NCBI GenBank assembly: GCA_028564705.1
Contig: JAPXFQ010000179.1
Span: 186,001 to 250,000 of the forward strand
Reading direction: 5' to 3'
Origin: Apricaphanius iberus
Lineage: Eukaryota > Chordata > Actinopteri > Cyprinodontiformes > Aphaniidae
Length of the DNA: 64,000 nt
Numbering within the stretch: position 1 is the first letter of the stretch; each line of letters starts with the position of its first letter. Below are positions 52,385-61,329 of the stretch, piece by piece. Made by a program: the position numbers and the translations under genes. Under the pieces are notes generated by a model. That model was not told the DNA's origin. It ran no database searches and was given only the letters and a program-made list of their open reading frames with translations.

Positions 52385-54340
52385 TCTTTGAGGAAAATTG
52401 AGTTGGGTTTCGGTGCCGCCACCTCGTCTGTGTTTCCTGATCTTACTTAGAAAATTATAATTTTGTTTAACCATGTTTTTGATTAGAGTCTGTACATTAT
52501 TCTCAGTGGTTAAGTCATTGATTAGAAGTGTGTTGCTTGACAAATGTTTGACAAATGCAATGTTTAATAAAGCAAGTTTAAGTGGCTTGATGATGATTAA
52601 CTGAGCTTTCTGACAGGAGATCAACTTGAGATTTTGTTTAGGAAGCAAATGTTTCGGTTTAGCTTTTGGTTTTCTGCTACTTATAAGCACTGCTGTATGA
52701 CTTTTTTGTTCAGGGAGGCCATGCAACTTCCGGGAGACGATGGGAATAGAATTACTGTCTAGTTTCCTTCTATATCAAATCTCTGTTACTACCAGTTTGG
52801 ACATGAGCAGGATATCAGTCCCAACAGTTTCGGTGTTAGCTGTGTCCCCGCTATGATTTGTGCTCTTGTTTTTTCAGAGAATGTCCTATAGGGGGAGTCA
52901 TTGGTGTAGAACCAGGTGAATGGGGTGAGCCAAGTGAATGCTCCATGTCTCTGCCTGATCTTGTTCCACTGCTTACAGCCTTTGGTGCTGGTGTGAATAC
53001 TTTTTGTCCCGGTGGAGCTTTCTCTGCTTGTACATCTCTAATAGTTGCTGTCCCAACTGGTCGGGATTCAAGAGTGTTGAAGGCTGTAGGAGCTGTGAGT
53101 TCAGCCATCTGTCTCTTTGTACCTGTTTTGTCCTTGAGCTGGTGGGGCAATGTTTGGAGGTGTTTATCTTTGTTTGGGGATATTCAGGGCTGTTGGATTT
53201 ACATATCTGAACAGATTAGAAATCAGAAGTCTCTGTCCACTTTTTTTCAGATAACGCTGTTTCCGTGTGAGAAGGTGTTTTGCCCCACGGAATGTTAAAG
53301 TTGTTTATAAATCTCATTGAACAGTCAGCACAAGTAGTTTTTTTATTACAATTTGTTAAGCATACAGAGTCTTGAAAATGTATCATAATTTCCTGTTGGG
53401 AAAGGTTTGGATATAAAAAGGGGAACTTTAACTCCCCGTGGTTTATCCAGTAAGCCAGAAATGTTCTATTTCATTATCTCCGACCGTCTTTTGCTTCTGT
53501 CTGTAGATCCTATGTGTAAAACGAGCTTTGCGGTTTTGGTTGCTGACCTATGATAGTCTGAATCCATCCATCTATTTTTTTCACTGTATTGTAGGGGCAG
53601 CTGACAACATTAGTCTTGTGGCTACACACATTTTCAGTGCTATTTATTGAACTATCATGAATAATCAACATTTTGCTAGGGGTTTCCTCACTTTCTTTTG
53701 TGGTTTATTGTCGCTGGAGTCCTTCCTGTGACCTTGGCTGACTCCTGTGTCGTCACTCAGGGAGCTGCAGAGGGGAAAATCTGTTATTCAGGGGAATTCC
53801 AGGGGGTGGCGGAGTTTGTTGTTTCTCTGAGCAGGTGCCAAAGAACATCGTTTTAGGGCCAGACAGTTTTCATCTTATTTTAAAATTTTTTCCTTTTCTG
53901 TTCCACGCCTCGGTGACGGAATCGTTTTGTTCTGTGGCTTGAGTCAGTCTAGACTGAGTGAGCCCGGGCTGCCAGGATCTTGTTCCTCCATGTCACTGGT
54001 AATGTCTCATTTCTATATCCAGCGTTAATCTCCAGATTTACCTTCGGAAGGCGTAATTTTGCTTCTGTACTTAGGAGCTGTTTTTCCAAAGCATCCTGTC
54101 TCTGGAACAGTTTATCAAAGTTTTCAGCTGAGCAAAACACCATTTTGTGAATCTTCAGTCTTTCAAAAGTCCTTCTGAAGTAATATAAAAAAAAAGCGAT
54201 CCAGTATAACGAGGTATTTCCAGAGGTTGGGGACATAAATTAATGGGAAAACTAAAAACAGGAGCTAAAAGGGGAGAATAAAGGGAAAATGAGACGAGAG
54301 ATGAGAGCCCAGGAGAGCTGCTCCTCCTTCAGCAGTCAAG
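52385..54340 (-). mobile_element. L2-type LINE, 5' half only, minus strand
   Basis: Right to left: 5' UTR (54195-54340, matching 8490-8700), coiled-coil ORF1 start (53949-54236, EKQLLSTEAKLRLPKVNLEI), an esterase-region remnant (about 53280-53700), a Pro/Ser-rich linker (52851-53150), and the endonuclease start (LALLNIAFVKHLSSNTLLIN near 52500-52570, then RKHRRGGG). It breaks off at about 52385, so RT and 3' end are missing. All frames are broken. Confidence 0.65.
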
Positions 54341-54399
54341 CAAACAGAGCCTTTTTTTTATTTTTATGCTTTTATAATATGTTTGGTTTCTTTACTACA

Positions 54400-54473
54400 G
54401 AATCATGTAGAGCCCATTGAATTACCTTGTGTTGAAAGTGTGCTATACAAATAAAATTGCCTTGCCTTGCTTT
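54400..54473 (+). mobile_element. L2-type 3' tail
   Basis: CCATTGAATTACCTTGTGTT, GTGTGCTATACAAATAAAAT and TGCCTTGCCTTGC. AATAAA present. Confidence 0.65.
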
Positions 54474-54706
54474 TCCTGGGGTCGGATCATGAGAGCAGCA
54501 ACTTAAGCAAAGATACCCAGACTTCCCTCTCCCCAACCACTTGTGCCAGCTCCTCGGGAGGAATCCCAAGGCATTCCTAGGTTAGACAAGAAACATAGTC
54601 CTTCCAGGGTGACCTGGGTCTCCTCCTGGTGGGTTGTGCCTCACCAGTACCTAACCAGGGAGACATCCAGGAGGCATCCTAACCAGATGCCGGAGCCACC
54701 TCAAGA
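54474..54706 (-). mobile_element. Rex3: Rex3 3'-end fragment
   Basis: Matches 5574-5815: GGGGTCGG, AAGCAAAGA.ACCCAGAC.T, CCCTCTCCCC, CCAGCTCCTCGGGAGGAATC, and CAGGAGGCATCC..ACCAGATGCC. About 85 percent similar by eye and without an open frame. Confidence 0.8.
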
Positions 54707-54739
54707 GCATCCATCTTACACTCATATTTACAAGTTAAT

Positions 54740-56041
54740 CCTAAACCAATTAATAGATAAATTTCTGTTGAACCTCTAGTGCTTAGTTTTCATATAATCC
54801 TTAGTTGCAAAACATTTAAACCACTTTTGTTTGTGGTTTTCTATTGTCCACCAGGCCCTTACTCTTAATTCTTGGATCAATGTTTTTATCTGATTTAGTG
54901 TTAAACACTAAGTTAAGTATTGCAGCAGATATCAATATTCATGGGGACTGGAAGTGATAGTTTAACTGCAGCGTATGATGTTAGCTTAGACTCAGTTGGC
55001 TTTATTTAGAAGTTGAAGGGACCCACACACTCGTATCAGCACACTTTGGAAATTGTACGGACAATTTGAGGAACTATAAGTACTCCCACATAATCCAGTC
55101 CTCTCTGATCGTTTTTTGATAACTTTTGAATTTACTTTAGCTGCCCCCTTTAAAAAGATGGTAATTCATAGGAGGCTGGAGAGAAAATGTTGCTCTGTAC
55201 ACCTAGAAGATTCCTATTTAACTTGGAAAATATTCTACAACTATGTAAAAATATTCTTCAGCATTCTAGAATAGCATATTTTTCTTCATTAACAGAGTTA
55301 AATAAAAACAATCATAGGTTTCTCTTTAGTGCAGACTGTTGCTAAACATATACAGAGTCATAGCTCTGGTGAGCCAACTAATCCCCCATCTCTCAGTAGT
55401 GATGACTTTATGGAATTCTTCATAAATAAAATAAATTATTTTAAAAATAGAATCATTGGCATTCTGCCAAATATGATTACTTCTCTCTCTCTCTCAGTAG
55501 ATGAATGTTTCTGCGTATCTGTACTTTTTTCATTCCGTTAAACTTTCAGAATGATCACAAATATTAGTTTTCTCTAAACCTTCAACCTATATGTTAAACC
55601 CATTTGCAACCAAATTATTTAAGGAAGTGTTCCCTCTGCTTATGGGCCATGTTTTAGATACGATTACCCAACCTTAATAAATGGATATGTACCACAGGAA
55701 CTTGAGGTTCCTGTAAGTAATAATTAGAGACTAAATCTGACCTACCTTTCTTAGGTAAGCATCTAAACAGTAACACCCTTATAGAAGAATTTTACTTCAG
55801 TTTTAGAGCTCATCATAGTTCTGAAATAGCCCCTGTGAAAGTTACTAATATTTTTATGACTTCAGATAATGACTATTCTGTTCTAATATAGAGTCCTGCT
55901 TTACACACAGTTGATCACAATATCCTATTAGAAAGTTTATAACATGTAGGCTGGCTTAAATCAAATCTGTCCAACAGATTCTAGTTTGTCCATATAAATG
56001 ATTAATCTTCAGACACAAGGATTGTGGGCTTAGACTAATTC
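54740..56041 (+). pseudogene. L2-type LINE (plus strand), left part, decayed
   Basis: Follows the intact ORF2 from the endonuclease (54820-54960, CCACTTTTGTTTGTGG, GTCCACCAGG, ATATCAATATTCATG) through the linker (55160-55540; [19 protein letters not shown]) to the RT (55800-56035; GAGCTCATCAT, ACACAGTTGATCACAATAT). Numerous stops. Interrupted at 56041 by a minus-strand L2 and resumes at 58400. Confidence 0.75.
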
Positions 56042-56762
56042 TTTTTTAAATCAATTCAGTTTATTTATATTGCGCCAATTCACAACAGATGTCATTTTAA
56101 GGCAGTTGAGAAGAAACGTAATTTCAATACAATTATACAAACATTCCAATCAGGAATCCCAGCAGATTGAGGTGAGTCATTGACATGAGGTTGTGCCCGG
56201 ATCATGCAGACTCCAACCACAGCAATCCCTAAGTAATTCCTCATTCATCCAGGTCATGGTTATCTCAAGGAAATTTCAATCGAACGCAACTGGACTCATA
56301 CTACTACTATCACTACATGCTTACTCATACTGAGCAAGCATGTAGTGATAGTGAGAGGAAAAACTACCCTTTAATAGAAGGAAACCTACTACTGTCATGG
56401 TAGATGGTCGCTTGTACTGAGCCAAGTTGTGCTGGAGAAGAGTGAAGAAAAGTGGTCAGTCTGTCCTCCAACAGTCGAAGCCTATAGCAGCATAACTACA
56501 AAAATAGCTCAAGATAACCTAAGCCATTCTAACTATAAGCTTTATCAAAAAGGAAGGTTTTAAGCCTAGTCTTGAAAATAGGCAGTGTCTGCCTCATGGA
56601 CTAAAACTAGGAGCTGGTTCCACAGGAGAGGAGCCTGATAACTAAAAGATCTGCCTCTCATTTTACTTTTAGAAATCTTAGGAACTACCAGTAGACCTGC
56701 AGTCTGTTGGGAAAATATGGAACATTCAGATCTCTGATGTATGATGGAGCAGATTATTATGC

Positions 56763-57527
56763 GCCTTGGCTGCTGCTGTTGATCTACAGCTGCTGATGCA
56801 GATGGCTCCTTTGATGGCTCATCTACTTGGCCGCATACTGCATTCCATTTGTCTCGGAAAATCGGGCGTCCGAGTTGCTGTACAGGAGAACGTGACGTCA
56901 TTCCCGACGAAAAGCATTCCAGTTTGTCTCGCTACACTCCGAGTCGGAAAGAACATGGACGCTTTGAGGGCAGCAGCTGTCGAGGGGCGGGCTAGTCATT
57001 GCTACTGTTGTTAGCGACATAGCATCTTCAGCAGACCAGCATGAAAAACAAAGCTGTACATTGTATTGCACGTACAGCAAGGCCGTGCAATGTATAAATT
57101 GGTGACGATATTAAAGCAGAAATGTAGTCAAGTGTGTAAGAGCATTTAAATACGACATTGAAATGACCAACAGTGCGAATACAAAGAAAATATATCTCAA
57201 CTACGGGCTCAGACATCTTTGTTTCCCACTTGCCCCCCCTCTACTCGGTCTACTGTCAGAGCTCCGAGTTGGAGCTCGTAAATTCCGACCTAAAGTGAAA
57301 CTGCGAGATTTCTGACTTTCTGACTCGGAAAGGCTAACTGGAATGCAGAATAATGTCCTATACGACTGCATTAAACTCTGTATGTGCATGAGAGTTGGGT
57401 TGGGTGGAGGGGTTATAACTGGGATGGGGATATGGTTAATGTGGGGTCATTTTATTATGTAAAGTACTTTGAGATGCATTTCCTGTATGAAAAGTGCTTT
57501 ACAAAGTTTGAATTTATTTTTGATTTG
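56763..57527 (+). mobile_element. Family X retroelement 3' end, split by a MITE
   Basis: 56763-56837 (GCCTTGGCTGCTGCTGTTGA) and 57349-57527 (GTGGGGTCATTTTATTATGT, AAAGTACTTTGAGATGCA) match consecutive parts of 29690-29938 when the element 56838-57348 is removed. Confidence 0.6.
56838..57348. mobile_element. MITE with CTGCATTCCA inverted ends
   Basis: 511 bp. Left CTGCATTCCATTTGTCTCGG and right, read inward, CTGCATTCCAGTTAGCC, both followed by TCCGAG-rich sequence. No coding capacity. It separates two parts of family X cleanly. Confidence 0.7.
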
Positions 57528-57606
57528 ATGGAAAAATATAGATGTGTATCATTGGCATAACTTAAGAAATTCATACTATTCTAATTAATTTACCAATTGG
57601 AATCAT

Positions 57607-57975
57607 CCATCCATCCATCCATTTTCTTAACCGCTTAATCCTTAATGGGTCACGGGGGTGCTGGTGCCTATCTCCAGCTGTCAACGGGCGAGAGGCGGGG
57701 TACACCCTGGACAGGCTGCCAGTCCGTCACAGGGCAGGACAAACGGGACAAACAACCATGCACACACTCACACCTAAGGACAATTTTTCAGTGATCAATT
57801 ATCCAGACAGTCATGTTTTTGGAATGTGGGAGGAAGCCGGAGTACCCGGAGGGAACCCACGCATGCACGGGGAGAACATGCAAACTCCATGCAGAAAGAC
57901 CCTGGGCCGGGATACGAACCCACAACCTTCTTGCTGCCAGGCAACAGTGCTAACCACTGTGCCACCGTGCAGCCG
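57607..57975 (-). mobile_element. tRNA-derived SINE with 13-bp target-site duplication
   Basis: On the minus strand the head carries an A box (GTGGCACAGTGGTTAGC) and a B box (GGGTTCGTATCC, 57910-57921), then GTTTGCATGTTCTCC, and ends in an ATGG tandem tail. CAATTGGAATCAT is repeated exactly at 57594-57606 and 57976-57988. It is among the youngest insertions here and interrupts the minus-strand L2. Confidence 0.9.
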
Positions 57976-58399
57976 CAATTGGAATCATGCATATAGTAAA
58001 AAAAAATTGTCCAAGGACAGAACCCTGTGGTACTCCTTGAGTGTGAAAAAGAGTTATCATTTACATGAACAAACCGGAATCTTTTGGACAGATATGATTT
58101 AAACCAGCCTAGTGCTTTTCCCTTGATGCCTACAGCATGTTTAAGCCTTTCTAATAGAATATTATGATCAACTGTGTCAAAAGCAGGTGTGAGGTATAAC
58201 GAGACGAGAACAGTCATTATCCATTATCTGAGGCCATGAGAATATCAGTAACTTTCACCAGGGCGGTTTCAGAACTATGATTAGCTCTAAAGCATGACTA
58301 AATTCTTCAGTTTAATACTGTTTAGATGCTCAAATGTTTGATTAGCAACCATTTTCTCAAGAATTTTGGATAGGAAATGAAGGTTAGATATAGGTAAAG

Positions 58400-58705
58400 T
58401 AATTCATACGATATATATGCTTGCAGTTGGAAAAAAATCGAAAGCATGGTATGAATTTCCACAATTTGTTGATGATAAACAACTATATTCACAAATCCAG
58501 ATTAATGCAATCAGTTCAATAGATTGTTGGCATGTCTTGAATACATAAAACCCTGGATGTCCTTAAACTTTCTGCTTTTAAATTCAGATAAGAAAGAAGT
58601 TGTTATCTTTGGACAAGATGCTTTTAAAATGAAACTGCTGAGTCAATCACTTCATCTTAGTGGCATTAAATTAGCCTCTGATAATAATGTAGTACCTAAC
58701 GGCTC
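58400..58705 (+). pseudogene. L2-type LINE (plus strand), right part
   Basis: Continues the element broken at 56041: ATATATATGCTTGCAGTTGG, then the frame 58524-58712 with MLACLEYIKPWMSLNFLLLN and GIKLAS, matching [16 protein letters not shown] and GIKLAS of the intact ORF2. The 3' end is missing. Confidence 0.8.
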
Positions 58706-58829
58706 CAAGTAGCTCCAAACTAATCGCAGTGAGTAAATTAACATATTTGCCAAAAATAAGGTCAGGGTTGGAAAAAACTTTCCCTTTAAGCTGCTGCCCC
58801 TGCGACCCCACCCTGGATGAAGAGGATGG

Positions 58830-59482
58830 ATATCTGAAACCCCCAATCCAGTCATTTTAGAACTAAAGAAGCCTTTTGTTTGAAAGACGAAACGATTTCA
58901 AGACAGGAAGAAAAGTTCAGTTGCCTTTGTTTAAATTCAAGAATGTTGACGGGAGTCTAAAGTCTATAAGATCTTTCTTATTTAGAACGGATCTTAACTT
59001 GGTCAGCCGGCGGAGATTAAAAAAACAAGACCTGACTATCTGTGTATCCATTTTGAAAAGGGCATTCAGAGTGACCCCCAAATTTTTAATTGTAGGCTTC
59101 ACCAAAACAGACAATGAAGGGGGCAGAGATGGCTCCACAGCAGATGGGGAGCAGGGGGCAATGGGCTAAAATACCAGCTACAGTGTATGCAAACCTGCTA
59201 AAGACCTACAGGAAATGCTCTACCTGTCATTGTTAAAGTTACATTACAAAGTCATATGAACTTTTGTTTTTAACCAAATATTTTTTATGCTGCATTATTC
59301 AAAAAAATTAATCATACAATATATTATCCTATACCTTCTGTCTCTGAAAGTTGAAGTATTAATGATGAAACATACAGGTGTCTGTCATGTTTAAGTGGGA
59401 CAACTTGCATAATTTGTAACTGCCAAAAACTTTTTTGCTCTAGTGTACCACGTCATTAATATTGCTTGTGATTTCTCTTAAG
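58830..59482 (+). other. Conserved intron upstream of ZNF gene 3, with a LINE fragment at 58955-59150 (-)
   Basis: CCAATCCAGTC, GAACTAAAGAAG, ACCAGCTACAGTG, CAAACCTGCTAAAGACCTA and ATCATACAATAT are shared with the other units. The middle is replaced by a minus-strand L2/CR1 RT piece (KNLGVTLNALFKMDTQIVRS). Confidence 0.7.
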
Positions 59483-59543
59483 TTTTCTACAGTCTGTTGC
59501 TAATTGGGAATTTCTTGCTGATCATGTTCTCAGAACTGAAGAT

Positions 59544-61070
59544 ATGAACTCCATCCCTGACCACAAGATGCCTAAAGGCTTGAAAAAAAAGAAGAAACCA
59601 GAAAAACAGCAGATGAGTGAGCGAACAGAGGAACCTGAACCGATCAAAGAAGAACATATTGAACTGTGGATCTCTGAAAACGAAGGACAGTTTGTTGTGA
59701 AACAGGAAAGCAACACGTCTCTTCCTACTCCTGTTCATGAGGAAATACTCCATGATGTACCAAGAGGAACGTGGCTTATAGAGACAAAGGAGGAGCTAGA
59801 ACCTGTACAAACTAAAGTTGAAGATTATCCAGAATCTTTGAAGATTAAGGTTGAACCCGAACCCATCAAGATTAAAAAGGACCTAAAACATGTGAAAATT
59901 GAAGATTTCTGTAGTGATAAAGATGAAGAGCAGTCTTTAGTAAAGCAAGAGAATGAGAGAATTGTGGTGACTCCTTTTAATGAACAAATAGACAACTCTG
60001 AAGCAGAAATGAACAAGAACCTGCTTCTCTGTGCAAACCATCTTAAAACTGAGAACCAATATCATCAAGGAGGCGACCAGTACAACTCAGGATCAAGAAA
60101 AGATAATAATCTGAAAAGGCATCATAACACCAGAAATCAAAGGGACAATGAGGACAATCCAGCAATAAAAAGACATAGAAAAGAGTTGACATTTCACAGG
60201 AGACAAAACAGAAGTGAGAAGCCTTTTTCTTGTGATTTGTGTGATAAATCTTTCAGAGACAAAAAGGCATTGGTTTATCATGGAAGAACTCACACAGGGG
60301 AGAAACCTTATCCTTGTGATTTGTGTGGTAAATTTTTTAGAAGCAAAGGTACCTTGGTTGGTCACAGAAAAACTCACACAGGTGAGAAGCCTTATTCTTG
60401 TGATTTGTGTGGTAAATGCTTCACTACCAAAAGTAATTTGGTAAGCCACAGAAGAACTCACACTGGTGAGAAGCCAGTTTCTTGTGATTTGTGCGATAAA
60501 TGTTTCAGACGTAAAAGTAGTATGATTCGTCACAGAAGAACTCACACAGATGAGAACCCTGTTTCTTGTGATTTGTGTCATGAATCTTTCTACAAAAGTA
60601 GTTTAGTTGGACACAGAACAACTCACACATGTGAGAAGCCTTTTTTTTGTGATTTGTGTGATAAATCTTTCCGATTCAAAAGCGGTTTAGTTGGTCACAG
60701 AACATCTCACACAGGTGAGAAGCCTTTTTCTTGTGATTTGTGTGATAAATCTTTCAGATTCAAAATTAGTTTGGTTGGTCACAAAAGAACTCACACAGGT
60801 GAGAAACCTTTTTCTTGTGATCTATGTGTCAAATCTTTCAGACTCAAAAGTAATTTGATTTCTCACAGAACAACTCACACAGGTGAGAGGCCTTTTTCTT
60901 GTGATCTGTGTGATAAATCTTTCAGACTCAAATATAATTTGGTTTCTCACAGAACAACTCACACAGGTGACAAGCCTTATCCTTGTGATTTGTGTAATAA
61001 ATCTTTCAGATCAAAAAATGATTTCGATTATCACAGAAGAACTCACATGGCTGAGAAGCCTTATACTTGA
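59544..61070 (+). CDS. C2H2 zinc-finger protein gene 3, terminal exon, ancestral start lost
   Basis: 508 residues from the first available ATG. The frame is open upstream to the acceptor (TCTCTTAAG, 59474-59482), but the ATG of genes 1 and 2 is gone: ACAGTCTG (59489-59496) replaces ACAG-CATCATG-TCTG, a 7-base deletion. Start at 59544 corresponds to an internal Met of the paralogues and drops their first 20-odd residues. The acidic region has five SUMO-type motifs, but the first IKEE has become a Lys run (KGLKKKKKPEK). Ten fingers begin near residue 228. Finger 5 is one residue short (C-X2-C-X11-H-X3-H). It ends MAEKPYT with no tail. It may be functional with a shorter N-terminus, or on the way to a pseudogene. 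Confidence 0.85.
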   Translation: MNSIPDHKMPKGLKKKKKPEKQQMSERTEEPEPIKEEHIELWISENEGQFVVKQESNTSLPTPVHEEILHDVPRGTWLIETKEELEPVQTKVEDYPESLKIKVEPEPIKIKKDLKHVKIEDFCSDKDEEQSLVKQENERIVVTPFNEQIDNSEAEMNKNLLLCANHLKTENQYHQGGDQYNSGSRKDNNLKRHHNTRNQRDNEDNPAIKRHRKELTFHRRQNRSEKPFSCDLCDKSFRDKKALVYHGRTHTGEKPYPCDLCGKFFRSKGTLVGHRKTHTGEKPYSCDLCGKCFTTKSNLVSHRRTHTGEKPVSCDLCDKCFRRKSSMIRHRRTHTDENPVSCDLCHESFYKSSLVGHRTTHTCEKPFFCDLCDKSFRFKSGLVGHRTSHTGEKPFSCDLCDKSFRFKISLVGHKRTHTGEKPFSCDLCVKSFRLKSNLISHRTTHTGERPFSCDLCDKSFRLKYNLVSHRTTHTGDKPYPCDLCNKSFRSKNDFDYHRRTHMAEKPYT

Positions 61071-61113
61071 AACCTGGAGTAATTTGGCTTGTCACAGAAC
61101 TCGCATAAGTGAG
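61071..61113 (+). pseudogene. Finger remnant after the gene 3 stop
   Basis: 61073-61110 reads in another frame as WSNLACHRTRISE, the helix and linker of a C2H2 finger. The counterpart follows gene 2. Confidence 0.55.
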
Positions 61114-61329
61114 AATAATGTAATTCAGCTTAGTTTATTAGGTATCACATTACTACATCTAATGTTGCTTTACAGAGGAAACGAGGGGTGTCACGATCTC
61201 TATTTTGTATCAAAATCAATCGAAATTGCATTTCAACCTTGCACATCCCCTCCTCCCATGTTTACATACTGTGCATCCCACCCAGACCGTGGAGCAACAG
61301 TTAGCAGGCAACTGAGTTCTATAAAGAAT
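61114..61329. other. No recognisable gene
   Basis: Short spacer between gene 3 and the L1-type LINE. No similarity to the 3' flanks of genes 1 and 2. Confidence 0.4.

Larger units (their letters stand above)
56042..58399 (-). mobile_element. L2-type LINE (minus strand) inserted in the plus-strand L2, itself interrupted
   Basis: TAATTC flanks it (56036-56041 and 58400-58405). The left end is the tail (minus-strand reading ATCTGTTGTGAATTGGCGCA, ATATAAATAAACTGAATTGA). Then come the short 3' UTR and the ORF2 C-terminus ([29 protein letters not shown]). After inserts at 56763-57527 and 57607-57975 the RT continues ([39 protein letters not shown] at 58000-58217). The region between the two parts is deleted. 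Confidence 0.75.

Noticed and set aside
57910..57970. A tRNA gene on the minus strand
   Set aside because: A and B boxes are present but the cloverleaf is not. The SINE body, ATGG tail and 13-bp target-site duplication identify a SINE.
58400..58705. A 5' inversion of one L2 by twin priming
   Set aside because: The plus part continues 54740-56041 exactly, and TAATTC flanks the minus part, which fits nested insertion better.
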